Part shown: piece after piece, positions 42,902-51,817 of the stretch | How positions within the stretch are numbered: the first letter of the stretch is position 1 | How the letters are laid out: every line of letters starts with the position of its first letter | NCBI GenBank assembly: GCA_009911305.1 | Contig: QXXC01000009.1 | Location: 1 to 64,000 of the forward strand | Length of the DNA stretch: 64,000 nucleotides | Source of the DNA: Clostridiaceae bacterium | Lineage (GTDB): Bacteria; Bacillota; Clostridia; Lachnospirales; Lachnospiraceae | Reading direction: 5' to 3' | Program-made: the position numbers and the translations under genes | The notes under the pieces: model-generated | Seen by the model: only the letters and a program-made list of their open reading frames with translations | Database searches by the model: none | What the model was told of the DNA's origin: nothing

Positions 42902-44025
42902 GGCATCTCCCCCTGTGCAAAGACAGCGTCAAGGCCCTCTGCCATCTCCTCATCTGTCACCGTCTGATCCACAAAAGCCTGTCCCGTCTCTTTCAGCAGG
43001 ATGAACTGAATCACACCGGATTTCATCTTCTTATCATTTCTGGTCGCACGGATCACATCCTCCTTCGCCAGGCCCGACACGCGCGGCGAAAGCCCGAACA
43101 GGGCCAGCGCCTCCCGGAGACGTTCCGTCTCCTTTGGCATAACATACCCGCGCAGCGCGGAAATATGCATGGCCGCCAGCGAGCCCAGCGCGACGCACTC
43201 CCCGTGCAGCAGCTCAAATCCCTTCAGCTTCTCAATCGCATGGCCCAGGGTATGCCCGAAGTTCAAAAGCTTCCTCTCCCCCTGTTCCATGGGGTCAGCC
43301 TCCACCACCGCGCGCTTGATGAGGCAGCTCTCAGCCACCATCCGCCGCAGGATGGACGGCTCCTTTGCCCGGATAGCCGGCGCATGCTCCAGGAGCCATT
43401 CGTAGTACGTTTTATCCTTAATCAGGCCGTGCTTTAACACCTCGCCCATGCCGGCCGAAAACTCCCGGTCCGGAAGCGTCCTCAGCGCGCCGGTATTGAT
43501 GTACACCAGCCCGGGCATGTGGAAAGCCCCGACCATATTTTTGTATGCGTCAAAATCCACGCCTGTCTTGCCGCCGATGCTGCTGTCCACCTGGGAGAGC
43601 AGGGTCGTCGGAACCTGGATAAAAGAAACGCCCCTTAAATACGTGGCGGCCGCAAAGCCGCACAGATCTCCTGTGACGCCGCCGCCCAGGGCCATCAGCA
43701 GGTCGCCGCGGTCAAAACGGTTTTCAATCAGCGTCCCATAGAGCCTCTTTACCATATCCAGGTTTTTATTTGCCTCTCCGGCCGGAAATACAAACGATAT
43801 GACACCGGCAAAGCACGGGGCCAGACGTTCTCTGAGCTCCTCCAGGTAAAGCCCTGCCACTGTGGAATCGGTCACAATACATAAGCGCCTTTTGGCCGCG
43901 CCGAGCGCTTCCGCCTCCTGAATCAGCGCGTCAAAATTCTCTGACAGCACAATGTCATAGATCGGCTCCCCGTCCCTGTGTACGGTCAGGCGCTCCGTCT
44001 CCTTCATCTCTGTGAGATCCTTCAT
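42898..44025 (-). CDS. aroB: 3-dehydroquinate synthase
   Basis: A 375-residue NAD- and zinc-dependent enzyme of the shikimate pathway, cyclising DAHP. Motifs: PAGEANKNLDMVKRLYG, LLMALGGGVTGDLCGFAAATYLRGVSFIQVPTTLL, DSSIGGKTGVD and LNFGHTLGHAIE. The ATG at 44025 is preferred because AAGGAG lies 9 nt upstream; 44052 is an alternative. No other aromatic pathway gene is nearby; it sits between ylmH and lspA. Confidence 0.95.
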   Translation of the reverse strand: MKDLTEMKETERLTVHRDGEPIYDIVLSENFDALIQEAEALGAAKRRLCIVTDSTVAGLYLEELRERLAPCFAGVISFVFPAGEANKNLDMVKRLYGTLIENRFDRGDLLMALGGGVTGDLCGFAAATYLRGVSFIQVPTTLLSQVDSSIGGKTGVDFDAYKNMVGAFHMPGLVYINTGALRTLPDREFSAGMGEVLKHGLIKDKTYYEWLLEHAPAIRAKEPSILRRMVAESCLIKRAVVEADPMEQGERKLLNFGHTLGHAIEKLKGFELLHGECVALGSLAAMHISALRGYVMPKETERLREALALFGLSPRVSGLAKEDVIRATRNDKKMKSGVIQFILLKETGQAFVDQTVTDEEMAEGLDAVFAQGEMP

Positions 44026-44153
44026 CTTCGTGTTCTCCTTTACCATATTCATGTACCCTCAGATTCTCTCTGCACCTGCCTCTGCGGCTGATGTTCCGCC
44101 GGATGCACCCAAATCAACGTACGCTCCCCGTACAGCCGGACGGCTTAAGCCGC

Positions 44154-44909
44154 TTACGTATACCGCCTGGCGGTCACAAACATCCGTCCCTTTCTTGTCC
44201 CGTTCCCCGCGCCCACATAGCAGAATTTCCCCAGGCCCCTGACAGACACGATCTCGCCGCCTGAGAGGCGCTGTCCGGCCGAGAGGGCGAGACGCCCGTT
44301 AATAAACGCCTTTTCCCCGGAAATAAAGCTCAGGGCCTTTGCGCGGGACAGCCGGAACACAAGGCTGATGAGGCTGTCCAGACGGGGGGAGGAGACGCTG
44401 CCGCTTATCTCCTCATACGCCTGTGAGAAACCGGAGAGGCCTTCTGCCCTCCGGCAGCAGACCGCCGTGCGGCGCACGCTTTTCAGCTCCCTCATCAGAA
44501 ACTCCGACATCTGCTCCAGGCAGAACAGGACGCAGCCCGCGTCTGTCATCATAATATCCCCGATACAGCTCCGATCCACTCCCAGGCCCATCAGGGCCCC
44601 CAGAAAATCGCGGTGCCCAAGCTCTTCCGAAAAGCGGGCGTTCACAGGCGCGATCTCCAGGCGGTCAATCGGGAAATTCTCCGTATCCTGCTCATAAGAC
44701 GGCAGAAAGCAAACAATTTTCCGCTCCGCCATATCAAAGCCCCCGAACACGACAGCAGATACGGGCGGAAGCATCCGCTCCATGGAGTGAAAAATTGCCT
44801 GCTCATTCAGATTCAAAAAACCGGTATTGGTACGGATATCACGCCGGTAACAGAGCGAGGCCAGCTCCGATATCCGTTTCTTCAGTAACTGCTCTTCTTT
44901 CTCTAACAT
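44154..44909 (-). CDS. ylmH: YlmH-type S4-domain RNA-binding protein
   Basis: A 251-residue YlmH homolog. The N-terminal part (about 1-90, HRDFLGALMGLGVDRSCIGDI in the middle region) is followed by the S4 domain near the C-terminus (SSPRLDSLISLVFRLSRAKALSFISGEKAFINGR). YlmH belongs to the division cluster downstream of sepF. In B. subtilis it binds ribosomal 50S-peptidyl-tRNA complexes and can support the alanine-tailing rescue pathway. It is notable that rqcH and a MutS2 homolog lie in the same window. Confidence 0.9.
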   Translation of the reverse strand: MLEKEEQLLKKRISELASLCYRRDIRTNTGFLNLNEQAIFHSMERMLPPVSAVVFGGFDMAERKIVCFLPSYEQDTENFPIDRLEIAPVNARFSEELGHRDFLGALMGLGVDRSCIGDIMMTDAGCVLFCLEQMSEFLMRELKSVRRTAVCCRRAEGLSGFSQAYEEISGSVSSPRLDSLISLVFRLSRAKALSFISGEKAFINGRLALSAGQRLSGGEIVSVRGLGKFCYVGAGNGTRKGRMFVTARRYT

Positions 44910-45019
44910 ATCGTAATCCCCGACCCGGGGTCCAAATGCAGGCCTTCAGACAGCCAGGGCTGTCATGGCCGCGCGATCCAGGGCTCATGGCGAAACGGCC
45001 GCGCGCCTCTTCTGCGCGG

Positions 45020-45628
45020 TCAGCGGTAGCTGCTCATCTTTCCGATGCCGCCGATCCCGCCCATGCCTCCCATTGCTCCCATTCCGGAGGCTGCGCTCAT
45101 GCCGCCCATGCCTCCCATACCGCCGATCCCGCTCATGCCGCCCATATTGCCGGCTGAGCTCTGGGCCAGAAGCTCCGGGAAATCCCCGGACAGCTCCACC
45201 GTATCCGGAGTCGCGATAAAAATATAGTTGGAAATCTTCTGCAGGTTGCCGTTCATCGAATACGTAGCGCCTGACGTAAAGTCAATAATCCGCTGCGCCA
45301 CCTCCATGTGGATCCCTTCCATGTTCAGCAAAACCGCCTTCCCTGCAAGCAGATAATCGCAGATTTCCCTGGAATCCTCCATGGAGGTCGGCTTGATCAA
45401 CGACACTTCCATCCCCCTGCGCATCGGGACAACCTTATTGTTGCTGGAAGGGCGCGACAGAAAACGCGGTTTCGGCTCCTCCTCCTCGTAATCGTAGTCG
45501 TCCTCTTCTTTTCTATTAAACATCCGCCGTCTGGCAGGCTTCTCGTCCTCGTAATCATCATCCATGAAGTAATCATCATCATCATCAGTCAGACGCATGG
45601 TATCCATAATCCTGTTCAGCAAGCTCAT
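45020..45628 (-). CDS. sepF: SepF-type cell division protein with Gly/Met-rich tail
   Basis: A 202-residue SepF. The N-terminal amphipathic membrane helix (MSLLNRIMDTMRL) leads into a very acidic stretch (DDDDDYFMDDDYEDE), then the SepF core (about 73-155) with EVSLIKPTSMEDSREICDYLLAGKAVLLNMEG and FTSGATYSMNGNLQKISNYIFIATP. SepF tethers FtsZ to the membrane. From about residue 158 the chain becomes a Gly-Met repeat tail (GGMGGMGGMSAASGMGAMGG and similar), which is unusual. It overlaps yggS by 4 nt. Confidence 0.93.
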   Translation of the reverse strand: MSLLNRIMDTMRLTDDDDDYFMDDDYEDEKPARRRMFNRKEEDDYDYEEEEPKPRFLSRPSSNNKVVPMRRGMEVSLIKPTSMEDSREICDYLLAGKAVLLNMEGIHMEVAQRIIDFTSGATYSMNGNLQKISNYIFIATPDTVELSGDFPELLAQSSAGNMGGMSGIGGMGGMGGMSAASGMGAMGGMGGIGGIGKMSSYR

Positions 45629-46329
45629 AGGTTAATCTCTCCCATCCTGGTTCTGGCGCCAAAAATCCCGGCGCCCACTCTAATCACAGATGCGCCCTCC
45701 TCCACGGCTGTCTCAAAATCTCCGGTCATTCCCATGGAAAGCACGTCCATCTTAACATTATCAATGTTTTTCCGTTTTATGTCAACCGATAATTGAAATA
45801 ATTTTTGAAAAACATCCCGATTCTCTTCCGAATTTTCGACAAATGGTGCGATTGTCATCAGTCCGTCAATCCTGACATGCGCAAATCCGGCGATCTGAAC
45901 AGCCGCCTCCGCCGCCTCGTCCACAGAAAATCCAAATTTACTCTCCTCCCCGGCCACATTGACCTCCAGGAGGATATGGACCACAAGATCCCGTTTCGCC
46001 GCCTCCTTCTCGATCTGCCGGGCCAGAGCGACGGAGTCAACCGAATGGATCAGAACAACCCTGTCAATTACCTGGCGTACCTTGTTTGTCTGAAGGTGGC
46101 CGATCATATGCCATCGGATGTCATCCGGCAAAAGCGGGGCTTTTTCAAGAATCTCCTGCACCCGGTTCTCGCCGAAATCCCTGACGCCGGCCGCATAGGC
46201 CTCCATCAGCATGGAGACCGGTTTGGTCTTGCTGACCGCAACAAGCGTCACATCCTCCCTGGAGCGCCCGGCCCTTTCGCAGGCCGCCCCAATCCTGTCA
46301 GATACTTCCCTCAAATTGTCTTCAATCAT
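45625..46329 (-). CDS. YggS-family PLP homeostasis protein
   Basis: A 234-residue PLP-binding TIM-barrel protein of the YggS/PLPBP family. The PLP lysine is in TLVAVSKTKPV, followed by DFGENRVQE, WHMIGHLQTNK and LEVNVAGEESKFGF. The C-terminal phosphate site is near MGMTGDFETAVEEGASVIRVG. It carries no enzyme activity of its own and helps buffer PLP. It is the standard upstream neighbour of sepF. Confidence 0.94.
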   Translation of the reverse strand: MIEDNLREVSDRIGAACERAGRSREDVTLVAVSKTKPVSMLMEAYAAGVRDFGENRVQEILEKAPLLPDDIRWHMIGHLQTNKVRQVIDRVVLIHSVDSVALARQIEKEAAKRDLVVHILLEVNVAGEESKFGFSVDEAAEAAVQIAGFAHVRIDGLMTIAPFVENSEENRDVFQKLFQLSVDIKRKNIDNVKMDVLSMGMTGDFETAVEEGASVIRVGAGIFGARTRMGEINL

Positions 46330-46353
46330 CTTCCACCTCTTACGTGCATCTGC

Positions 46354-47757
46354 CTACTGGTATATGATTTCCCCGTCCTGTACGGAGCCGGCGTCGAGAA
46401 CAATATGATCATAAACCGAAAGGCCGTAGCCCGTCCCCTTTTCTATAATATAGTATTCCCCGTTATTTGCCAGCTCCGTAATCTGCTTAAAAACAGCATA
46501 GCCCTTATTGATATTGTAGACGCCCTTGAGCGTAGCCGTGGGGCCTACCTGGAACCGCTCGTCCGAATCAGGCTTAATGATATAATCACCGCTTTTAAAC
46601 GGCCCGGTATCACTTTTATCTACATAATAATATCCGTCTGTTAAATTATAAATTTCTGCTGTGGTGAAAACAACGGAAGGCTCTCCGGATTCGGAATAAA
46701 CCTCTTTATTAAAACCGGACTCCGTATAGGTCCCATCGCCGCCCTGGGTCAGATAACCGGCTGGTATGGTGTAGAAATCTTTTGTCGTCACGGATGACAC
46801 CGGGATCTTAAGACCCGCCGCCTCCTCTGTGATTACCTCGAAATCCAGGAACCGATCTGAGACAAACTGGACCATATATTTGTCAAAGTCCAGCCGGCCG
46901 TAGATCTTCCCGTCCGAGCCCGAGATCTGGCTGAATCTCCCCCGAAGGGTCAGCGTACTGCCGGACGGCACGATGGACAGCGTGTCCATCCCGGAAAAAT
47001 CCGCCAGATCGTTTTCCTTTAAAGGAAAGATCACGGACCAGTCCTCTGAGGTAATCAGCTTGTAAAGGGGAGTCCCGGCCTCCACCATCTCCCCGCCGCG
47101 GTTTAAGGAACGCCTGTATGCGGAACGGTCGAACATCTCCTCCGTCACATCGGCCTGCGTCGTCCCCTCATACGAATCCAGCGCATAGGAGACAATGCCC
47201 GCCTCATCCGAATACACCTGCTCAAAACGGATGCCGCGCTCCTCCAAAAGCTCCTCCATGCCGTCCAGGGCCTGGAAATTCGCATACTCCGCCACCGACG
47301 CCTGCAGGGAATACTTCTCGTCATAGACCTTCCCGAACCGGCTGTCGCTGTATGAGAGGCAAAACGAGCTGAGCTGCCGTTTCAAAGCCGCCAGGCCGTC
47401 ATCCGGCAGCGCCCCGCCTGCGTCCCGGTTTTCCTGTAAGAACTTCGCAAGCTGGCCTGTCTCGTCCACGGAATACACACGCGCCCCTGCGGCGACCCGC
47501 TTTCCCTCGCGGATATAAAAATTCACATGCCCCGTCTGAGCCGCTGTCTTCACCGCCTCCTCCCGCAGAATAAAACCTGTATAATTCTTATCGTTTACGA
47601 TGCTGCCTTCCACAACCTCGTAAAATTGTACCTTGTCACGGCTGATATATGTAAATACACTGAAAGAAAGATAAACAAAGATCATAGCAAAAATAATCAT
47701 GCCAACGTTTATGTTCAGTGGTTTTCTGTAACGAATAATCTTTTTATTCTTGGCCAT
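46354..47757 (-). CDS. HlyD-like membrane-anchored protein upstream of yggS-sepF
   Basis: A 467-residue protein with a basic start (MAKNKKIIRYRK), one transmembrane helix (VGMIIFAMIFVYLSFSVFTYI) and a large extracytoplasmic part. That part has HlyD/RND-adaptor features: an early lipoyl-like half (GFILREEAVKTAAQTGHVNFYIREGKRVAAGARVYSV), a helical region and a C-terminal beta domain. No partner transporter lies nearby. Proteins like this sit beside yggS-sepF in many Clostridia and may have an envelope or division role; function unknown. The ATG at 47757 fits a promoter about 30 bp upstream; the longer frame to 47907 lies within that promoter. Confidence 0.78.
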   Translation of the reverse strand: MAKNKKIIRYRKPLNINVGMIIFAMIFVYLSFSVFTYISRDKVQFYEVVEGSIVNDKNYTGFILREEAVKTAAQTGHVNFYIREGKRVAAGARVYSVDETGQLAKFLQENRDAGGALPDDGLAALKRQLSSFCLSYSDSRFGKVYDEKYSLQASVAEYANFQALDGMEELLEERGIRFEQVYSDEAGIVSYALDSYEGTTQADVTEEMFDRSAYRRSLNRGGEMVEAGTPLYKLITSEDWSVIFPLKENDLADFSGMDTLSIVPSGSTLTLRGRFSQISGSDGKIYGRLDFDKYMVQFVSDRFLDFEVITEEAAGLKIPVSSVTTKDFYTIPAGYLTQGGDGTYTESGFNKEVYSESGEPSVVFTTAEIYNLTDGYYYVDKSDTGPFKSGDYIIKPDSDERFQVGPTATLKGVYNINKGYAVFKQITELANNGEYYIIEKGTGYGLSVYDHIVLDAGSVQDGEIIYQ

Positions 47758-47785
47758 GCTTGATTCTCCGTCTCCTTTCACTTGT

Positions 47786-47814
47786 ATTATAAAAGGAAAC
47801 AGAGAAAAATTCAA
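47786..47814 (-). promoter_or_regulatory. Promoter of the HlyD-like/yggS/sepF/ylmH operon
   Basis: On the minus strand, TTGAAT (47809-47814), a 17-nt spacer, TATAAT (47786-47791). It is a strong sigma-A match and places the start about 22 nt before the ATG at 47757. Confidence 0.8.
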
Positions 47815-47893
47815 GCATTCATGGTAAGATATTTGTAACATTTTTGTAATAAGTACAACAATATCTGCCTTTTTAAGCGGCAAAACCACAAAA

Positions 47894-47923
47894 AATAAGC
47901 CTTCCACTCAGGAAAGGCTTATT
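47894..47923 (-). terminator. Terminator of the ankyrin gene pair
   Basis: A 10-bp stem AATAAGCCTT / AAGGCTTATT with A and T runs on both sides, so it can work in either direction. It separates the ankyrin pair from the HlyD-like operon. Confidence 0.85.
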
Positions 47924-48003
47924 TTATATGTTCCGGAAAACGCTTCTGTTTATCCATGTATCGTTTTGCTTTCTGCCGGCTTCCTCCGGCCGGCAGAAAG
48001 CCC

Positions 48004-48987
48004 TTAATTCTCAGCCCCGGCGATCAAAAGCTGCTCCACAATCTCCGTATACCCCGCATCCGAGGCATAGTAGAGCGCGCTGTGCCGGCTGTTGTCCACT
48101 CCGTTGACGTCAGCCCCGCTCTCGATCAGCATGGCGGTAAAATCATTCTTTCCGCTTCTGGCCGCCACGATGAGGGGCGTCTGCCCGTCCGACGTCTTCT
48201 CATTGACGCCGGCCCCGGATTTCAGCAATGCCTTCCCCACAAACAGGTCGCCGTTGCCGGCCGCAATATGTAACGGAAAAACGCCGTCCGCATCCGCGCA
48301 GCCCGGCTTTGCGCCCGCGGCCAGCAAAAGCTCGACAATCATCAGATTGGACCTGCGCACCGCCAGTATCAGGGGGGATTCCCCTTCGTCGTTCAGCTTG
48401 TCCACACCGGCCGGATCCTTTTCCAGCAGAACCTTCACCACCTCGCTCTGCTCGTTCCAGCATGCGTGGTGCAGCGTGGTGTTTCCGTACGTGTCGGCAT
48501 GAGCCTCATCTGCCTGTGAAAGCGCCTTCACAAGCTCCCGAAGCCCCGCAGAGGTGGCATAGTCAATGGCCCTGCGGCCTTCGTTATCCTGGATACTAAT
48601 ATCGATCTCTGCATTCCCCAGAAGCTTTAGGGCAGCATCCGTCTTCCCGTTCTGCGCCAGCACCATCAGGGCCGTCACCCCGTCGTTGTCCGTGCTGTTC
48701 ACATCCGCCCCCGCGCCGAGCAGCATGGTCATGATCTGGATATTGCCCGGCTCTGCCGCAAAGTGCAGGGGCGTCCGGTTCTTCTGGTTGCCCAGCCCGG
48801 CATCCGCGCCGTTGTCCAGCAAAAGCTTCACCAAATCCCGCGCGCCCTTTAAACAGGCATAAATCAGGGGCGTATTGCCCGACTCATCCCGCTTATTCAC
48901 ATCCACGCCGCCCCGCTTCAAAAACGTCTGCACCACGCTCTTCTGATTGTTCTTGCAGGCCTGCAGCAGCATATTATCCAATTGCAT
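48004..48987 (-). CDS. Ankyrin-repeat protein (327 residues)
   Basis: Nearly the whole chain is ankyrin repeats, about nine units of 33 residues (for example GNTPLIYACLKGARDLVKLLLDNGADA, RTPLHFAAEPGNIQIMTMLLGAGADVN, and QTPLIVAARSGKNDFTAMLIESGADVN). It has no signal peptide, membrane segment or catalytic domain, so a cytoplasmic protein-binding scaffold is likely. It follows a small TPR-like gene by 14 nt and is divergent from a second, larger ankyrin gene. Confidence 0.92.
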   Translation of the reverse strand: MQLDNMLLQACKNNQKSVVQTFLKRGGVDVNKRDESGNTPLIYACLKGARDLVKLLLDNGADAGLGNQKNRTPLHFAAEPGNIQIMTMLLGAGADVNSTDNDGVTALMVLAQNGKTDAALKLLGNAEIDISIQDNEGRRAIDYATSAGLRELVKALSQADEAHADTYGNTTLHHACWNEQSEVVKVLLEKDPAGVDKLNDEGESPLILAVRRSNLMIVELLLAAGAKPGCADADGVFPLHIAAGNGDLFVGKALLKSGAGVNEKTSDGQTPLIVAARSGKNDFTAMLIESGADVNGVDNSRHSALYYASDAGYTEIVEQLLIAGAEN

Positions 48988-49001
48988 CGTTCGTTCTCCT
49001 T

Positions 49002-49487
49002 CTATAGTTCAATATGATATTGCGCCAGAAACCGGATGAGAGGCGCCGCCTCCTGCCGCCGCCCCAGGCAGAGCAGGCAGAGCCCGGCCAGCCAGCGAAC
49101 CCGGATCAGAAAATACCGCTTCAGACCGTCTCCCTCCGGGTCAAGCGGCAGCAAACACGCCTGCCTCTCTTTCTTCACAGACTCCACTGCCTGAACAAAC
49201 AGCCGCCGCTCTCCGGAATCCAAATCCGGAGGACTTCCCAAAAGCTGTTCCGCAGCCTTAAGCTGCGCCAGCGCCTTCTCATACTCCTCCAGCCGGTAAA
49301 GGCACAGCCCGCAGTTAAAAGCCGTCGCAGCAGGCAGCTTTTCCCCCTTCGCGCGCTCCAAAAGCGGCCTGGCCGCCAGCCAGGCCGCCGGCAAATCCCC
49401 CGCTGCCAGCGCCCGGTATAACATACCGCCTGCATCGTGCGCAGACTCCTGGCTCTTTTCGTTTCTCATTCCTGAAAATCCTGTCAT
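49002..49487 (-). CDS. TPR-like small protein, function unknown
   Basis: A 161-residue alpha-helical protein with a TPR-like segment (LYRALAAGDLPAAWLAARPLLERAKGEKL, then FNCGLCLYRLEEYEKALAQLKAAEQLL) and a second helical pair near the C-terminus. The ATG at 49487 is preferred because GGGAGGTGG lies just upstream; a longer frame to 49547 crosses the promoter. It forms a two-gene operon with the downstream ankyrin gene. Confidence 0.65.
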   Translation of the reverse strand: MTGFSGMRNEKSQESAHDAGGMLYRALAAGDLPAAWLAARPLLERAKGEKLPAATAFNCGLCLYRLEEYEKALAQLKAAEQLLGSPPDLDSGERRLFVQAVESVKKERQACLLPLDPEGDGLKRYFLIRVRWLAGLCLLCLGRRQEAAPLIRFLAQYHIEL

Positions 49488-49559
49488 CCGTCCACCTCCC
49501 GCGCCGGACGCCGCCCTGCCGGCCAGGCCCGGTTTTAACCGCATCATTTTATTAAAATT

Positions 49560-49588
49560 ATCCTACCACTATATGGCGCGAAAGTCAA
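49560..49588 (-). promoter_or_regulatory. Promoter of the TPR-ankyrin pair
   Basis: On the minus strand, TTGACT (49583-49588), a 17-nt spacer, TAGGAT (49560-49565). It is back to back with the plus-strand promoter at 49682. Confidence 0.6.
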
Positions 49589-49681
49589 TGTTCCGGCCCC
49601 GGATACCGCCCGCGCAGGCCGGCATGTGAAAGCTGTCTCATGCCGTCCCCTACATTCACCCGGCAGCTTCCATCTTCTCTA

Positions 49682-49710
49682 TTGTACGTCAGGCAAAACA
49701 GTGCTAAAAT
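49682..49710 (+). promoter_or_regulatory. Promoter of the large ankyrin gene
   Basis: TTGTAC at 49682-49687, 17-nt spacer, TAAAAT at 49705-49710. A hairpin GGCCGG / CCGGCC (49730-49748) lies in the short leader before the ribosome binding site AAAGGAGG. Confidence 0.65.
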
Positions 49711-49780
49711 ATCAATTAAAGAAGCCAACCGGCCGGAAATCTGTCCGGCCACCCCATAGATATATGCAAAGGAGGAACTT

Positions 49781-51817
49781 ATGAACCTGTCTGAACTTAC
49801 GGATCTTCTGGTGTCATCCAGCCAGAACTCCAACCGGACCCAATATATCCCCTGGTGGGAGGACGATCCGGATGACAATTGCTGCGATTATGACATCCTG
49901 CCTGAGAACACGGCGCAGGAGGCCCGGGCCTGTATCGGGGAATGCGGTAAGGACGCGCTCCTGGCGCCTGTCGGCCGCTATGGCCTTACCCTCTTTCACC
50001 TTTTTATATGGCATAATTTCTACGATTCGGTCAGCTCCATGCTCTGTGACGGACGCGTCAGCGGCGCGGATGTGAATCTCCCGGATCACAAGGGCTACGG
50101 CCTCACGCCCTTCCTTCTGGCCTGCCTGCGCGGAAACCTGGCCATGGCAAAGCTTCTGCTGGAGCACGGCGCGGACAGCTCTGTCTGTGATAAGCGGGGG
50201 ATGAATGCATACCATTTCCTCGCATACCCGCGATTTGAAGGGCTGTCGCACGATTTTGGCTGCCTCGATAAAAGCGTGGAGCAGAGGGGAGAGATCGCCC
50301 GCCTTCTGACCTGTGACATCAACCAAAAGGACGAAAACGGATTCACGCCGCTCGCACGCCTGCTGGCCTCTGAGCAAAGCGCGTCCTACACCTGGCCTCT
50401 GACCGGGATTTTCCTGGAAAAAGGGGCTGAAACAGACTATGTGGATGAAAACGGCAACACACTCCTGATGATGGCGCTGAGAAACCGCCACCAGACGGCT
50501 GCCCTTGCGCTGATGAAGCACTGCCCGGAGATGACGCAGACAGCGAACCACAAGGGCGTGACGCCGGTTCAGCATGCGGTTTCTTTCATGAACACCCCGA
50601 TGTATCTTGCCCTCACTGACCATGGCGCGCCGCCCGCCGAGCCCGGCGCCATACAGATGTTCCCGTTAAGCCAGATCACAAGCAATGCCTTTTGCGGCAT
50701 CCACAGGGACGACAAGGACGGCATGGCCATCGCCCTGTATCTGGCGGATAAGCTCCTCCAGCAGATGGATCTGGACGACGATGACGATCTGGGCGAGATT
50801 ACGGAGATCCTTCACAATGCCCTGATCTCCGATAAAGACGCGCATGTGCTGGATAGCTGCCATGCCGCCGGTTTTCCGTTTACCATGCCGCTCCGCTACC
50901 AGGGCAGCACGATCTGTCTGCGGGACGAATGCCTTAAACCGTACTTTGGGTCAGGGGTCATCAAAAAGCTGGTATCTCTGGGTGTGGATATGGACAAGGC
51001 TGTGATATCCGGAAAGACTCCGGCCAACCTCATAGCGGACAAACAGAACAAAGGGCACACACCCGATCCCTACTTTGAAGAAGCGGCAGCATTTTTTTCC
51101 AGAGAGTCCATGGAGCAGCTCGATAAATACGGAGTAGCCGCCGTCCATCTGGCTGCCAGAGAGGGACATACGGGCATGTTAAAGATCATGATCGAAAAAG
51201 GTGTGGATATAAACCTGACAGAAGACGCGCCCGCACAGGCGGGAACAACGCCTCTTCACGAAGCGTGCGCGGCCGGCCATGCGGATGTGGTAAAGCTTCT
51301 GATCGCCGCCGGCGCGGATGACACTATGAAAAATTCAGACGGCGAAACCCCCGCTCATGCCGCGCTCACAAAAGACAGATACAGCAGGAGTTGGGACGCG
51401 GAGCAGAGAATCCGGATCCTGAAAGAACTGAAAAACCTGGATATTCCCAGAAATGACGGTCAGACGCCTCTCCTTATGCTGCGGCACGACACCAGTGAAC
51501 TGCTCCCGGTATTTTTAGAGCGGGGCGTGGACATCAACCATACCGATAATAACGGCATGACCGCCATGATGCTGAACACGAGCAAAGATATGGCCAAGCT
51601 GCTGATCCGGGCCGGGGCCGATATCACTCTGGCAGATAATGAGGGGAATACCGCCCTGCATTACGCTTTAGAGGAGTATGACCAGGACATGGCCCGCTTC
51701 CTGATCAAAAAGGGCGCTGACTATAACCGCCCCAACAATGAAGGCGTGACTCCCGTACAGATGGCCGTTGAAAAAGACTTTGAAATGGTATTGGATCTCA
51801 TGACAGATATTGAATAA
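49781..51817 (+). CDS. Large ankyrin-repeat protein (678 residues)
   Basis: Ankyrin units occupy about residues 70-300 and 455-678 (for example GLTPFLLACLRGNLAMAKLLLEHGADSSV, TTPLHEACAAGHADVVKLLIAAGADD, NTALHYALEEYDQDMARFLIKKGADYN). A less regular middle (about 300-440) contains an acidic stretch LDDDDDLGE. No signal peptide or enzyme domain is visible. It is divergent from the TPR-ankyrin pair, and its last 20 bp overlap the 3' end of the convergent acyltransferase gene. Function is unknown; a partner-binding scaffold is the safest guess. Confidence 0.9.
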   Translation: MNLSELTDLLVSSSQNSNRTQYIPWWEDDPDDNCCDYDILPENTAQEARACIGECGKDALLAPVGRYGLTLFHLFIWHNFYDSVSSMLCDGRVSGADVNLPDHKGYGLTPFLLACLRGNLAMAKLLLEHGADSSVCDKRGMNAYHFLAYPRFEGLSHDFGCLDKSVEQRGEIARLLTCDINQKDENGFTPLARLLASEQSASYTWPLTGIFLEKGAETDYVDENGNTLLMMALRNRHQTAALALMKHCPEMTQTANHKGVTPVQHAVSFMNTPMYLALTDHGAPPAEPGAIQMFPLSQITSNAFCGIHRDDKDGMAIALYLADKLLQQMDLDDDDDLGEITEILHNALISDKDAHVLDSCHAAGFPFTMPLRYQGSTICLRDECLKPYFGSGVIKKLVSLGVDMDKAVISGKTPANLIADKQNKGHTPDPYFEEAAAFFSRESMEQLDKYGVAAVHLAAREGHTGMLKIMIEKGVDINLTEDAPAQAGTTPLHEACAAGHADVVKLLIAAGADDTMKNSDGETPAHAALTKDRYSRSWDAEQRIRILKELKNLDIPRNDGQTPLLMLRHDTSELLPVFLERGVDINHTDNNGMTAMMLNTSKDMAKLLIRAGADITLADNEGNTALHYALEEYDQDMARFLIKKGADYNRPNNEGVTPVQMAVEKDFEMVLDLMTDIE

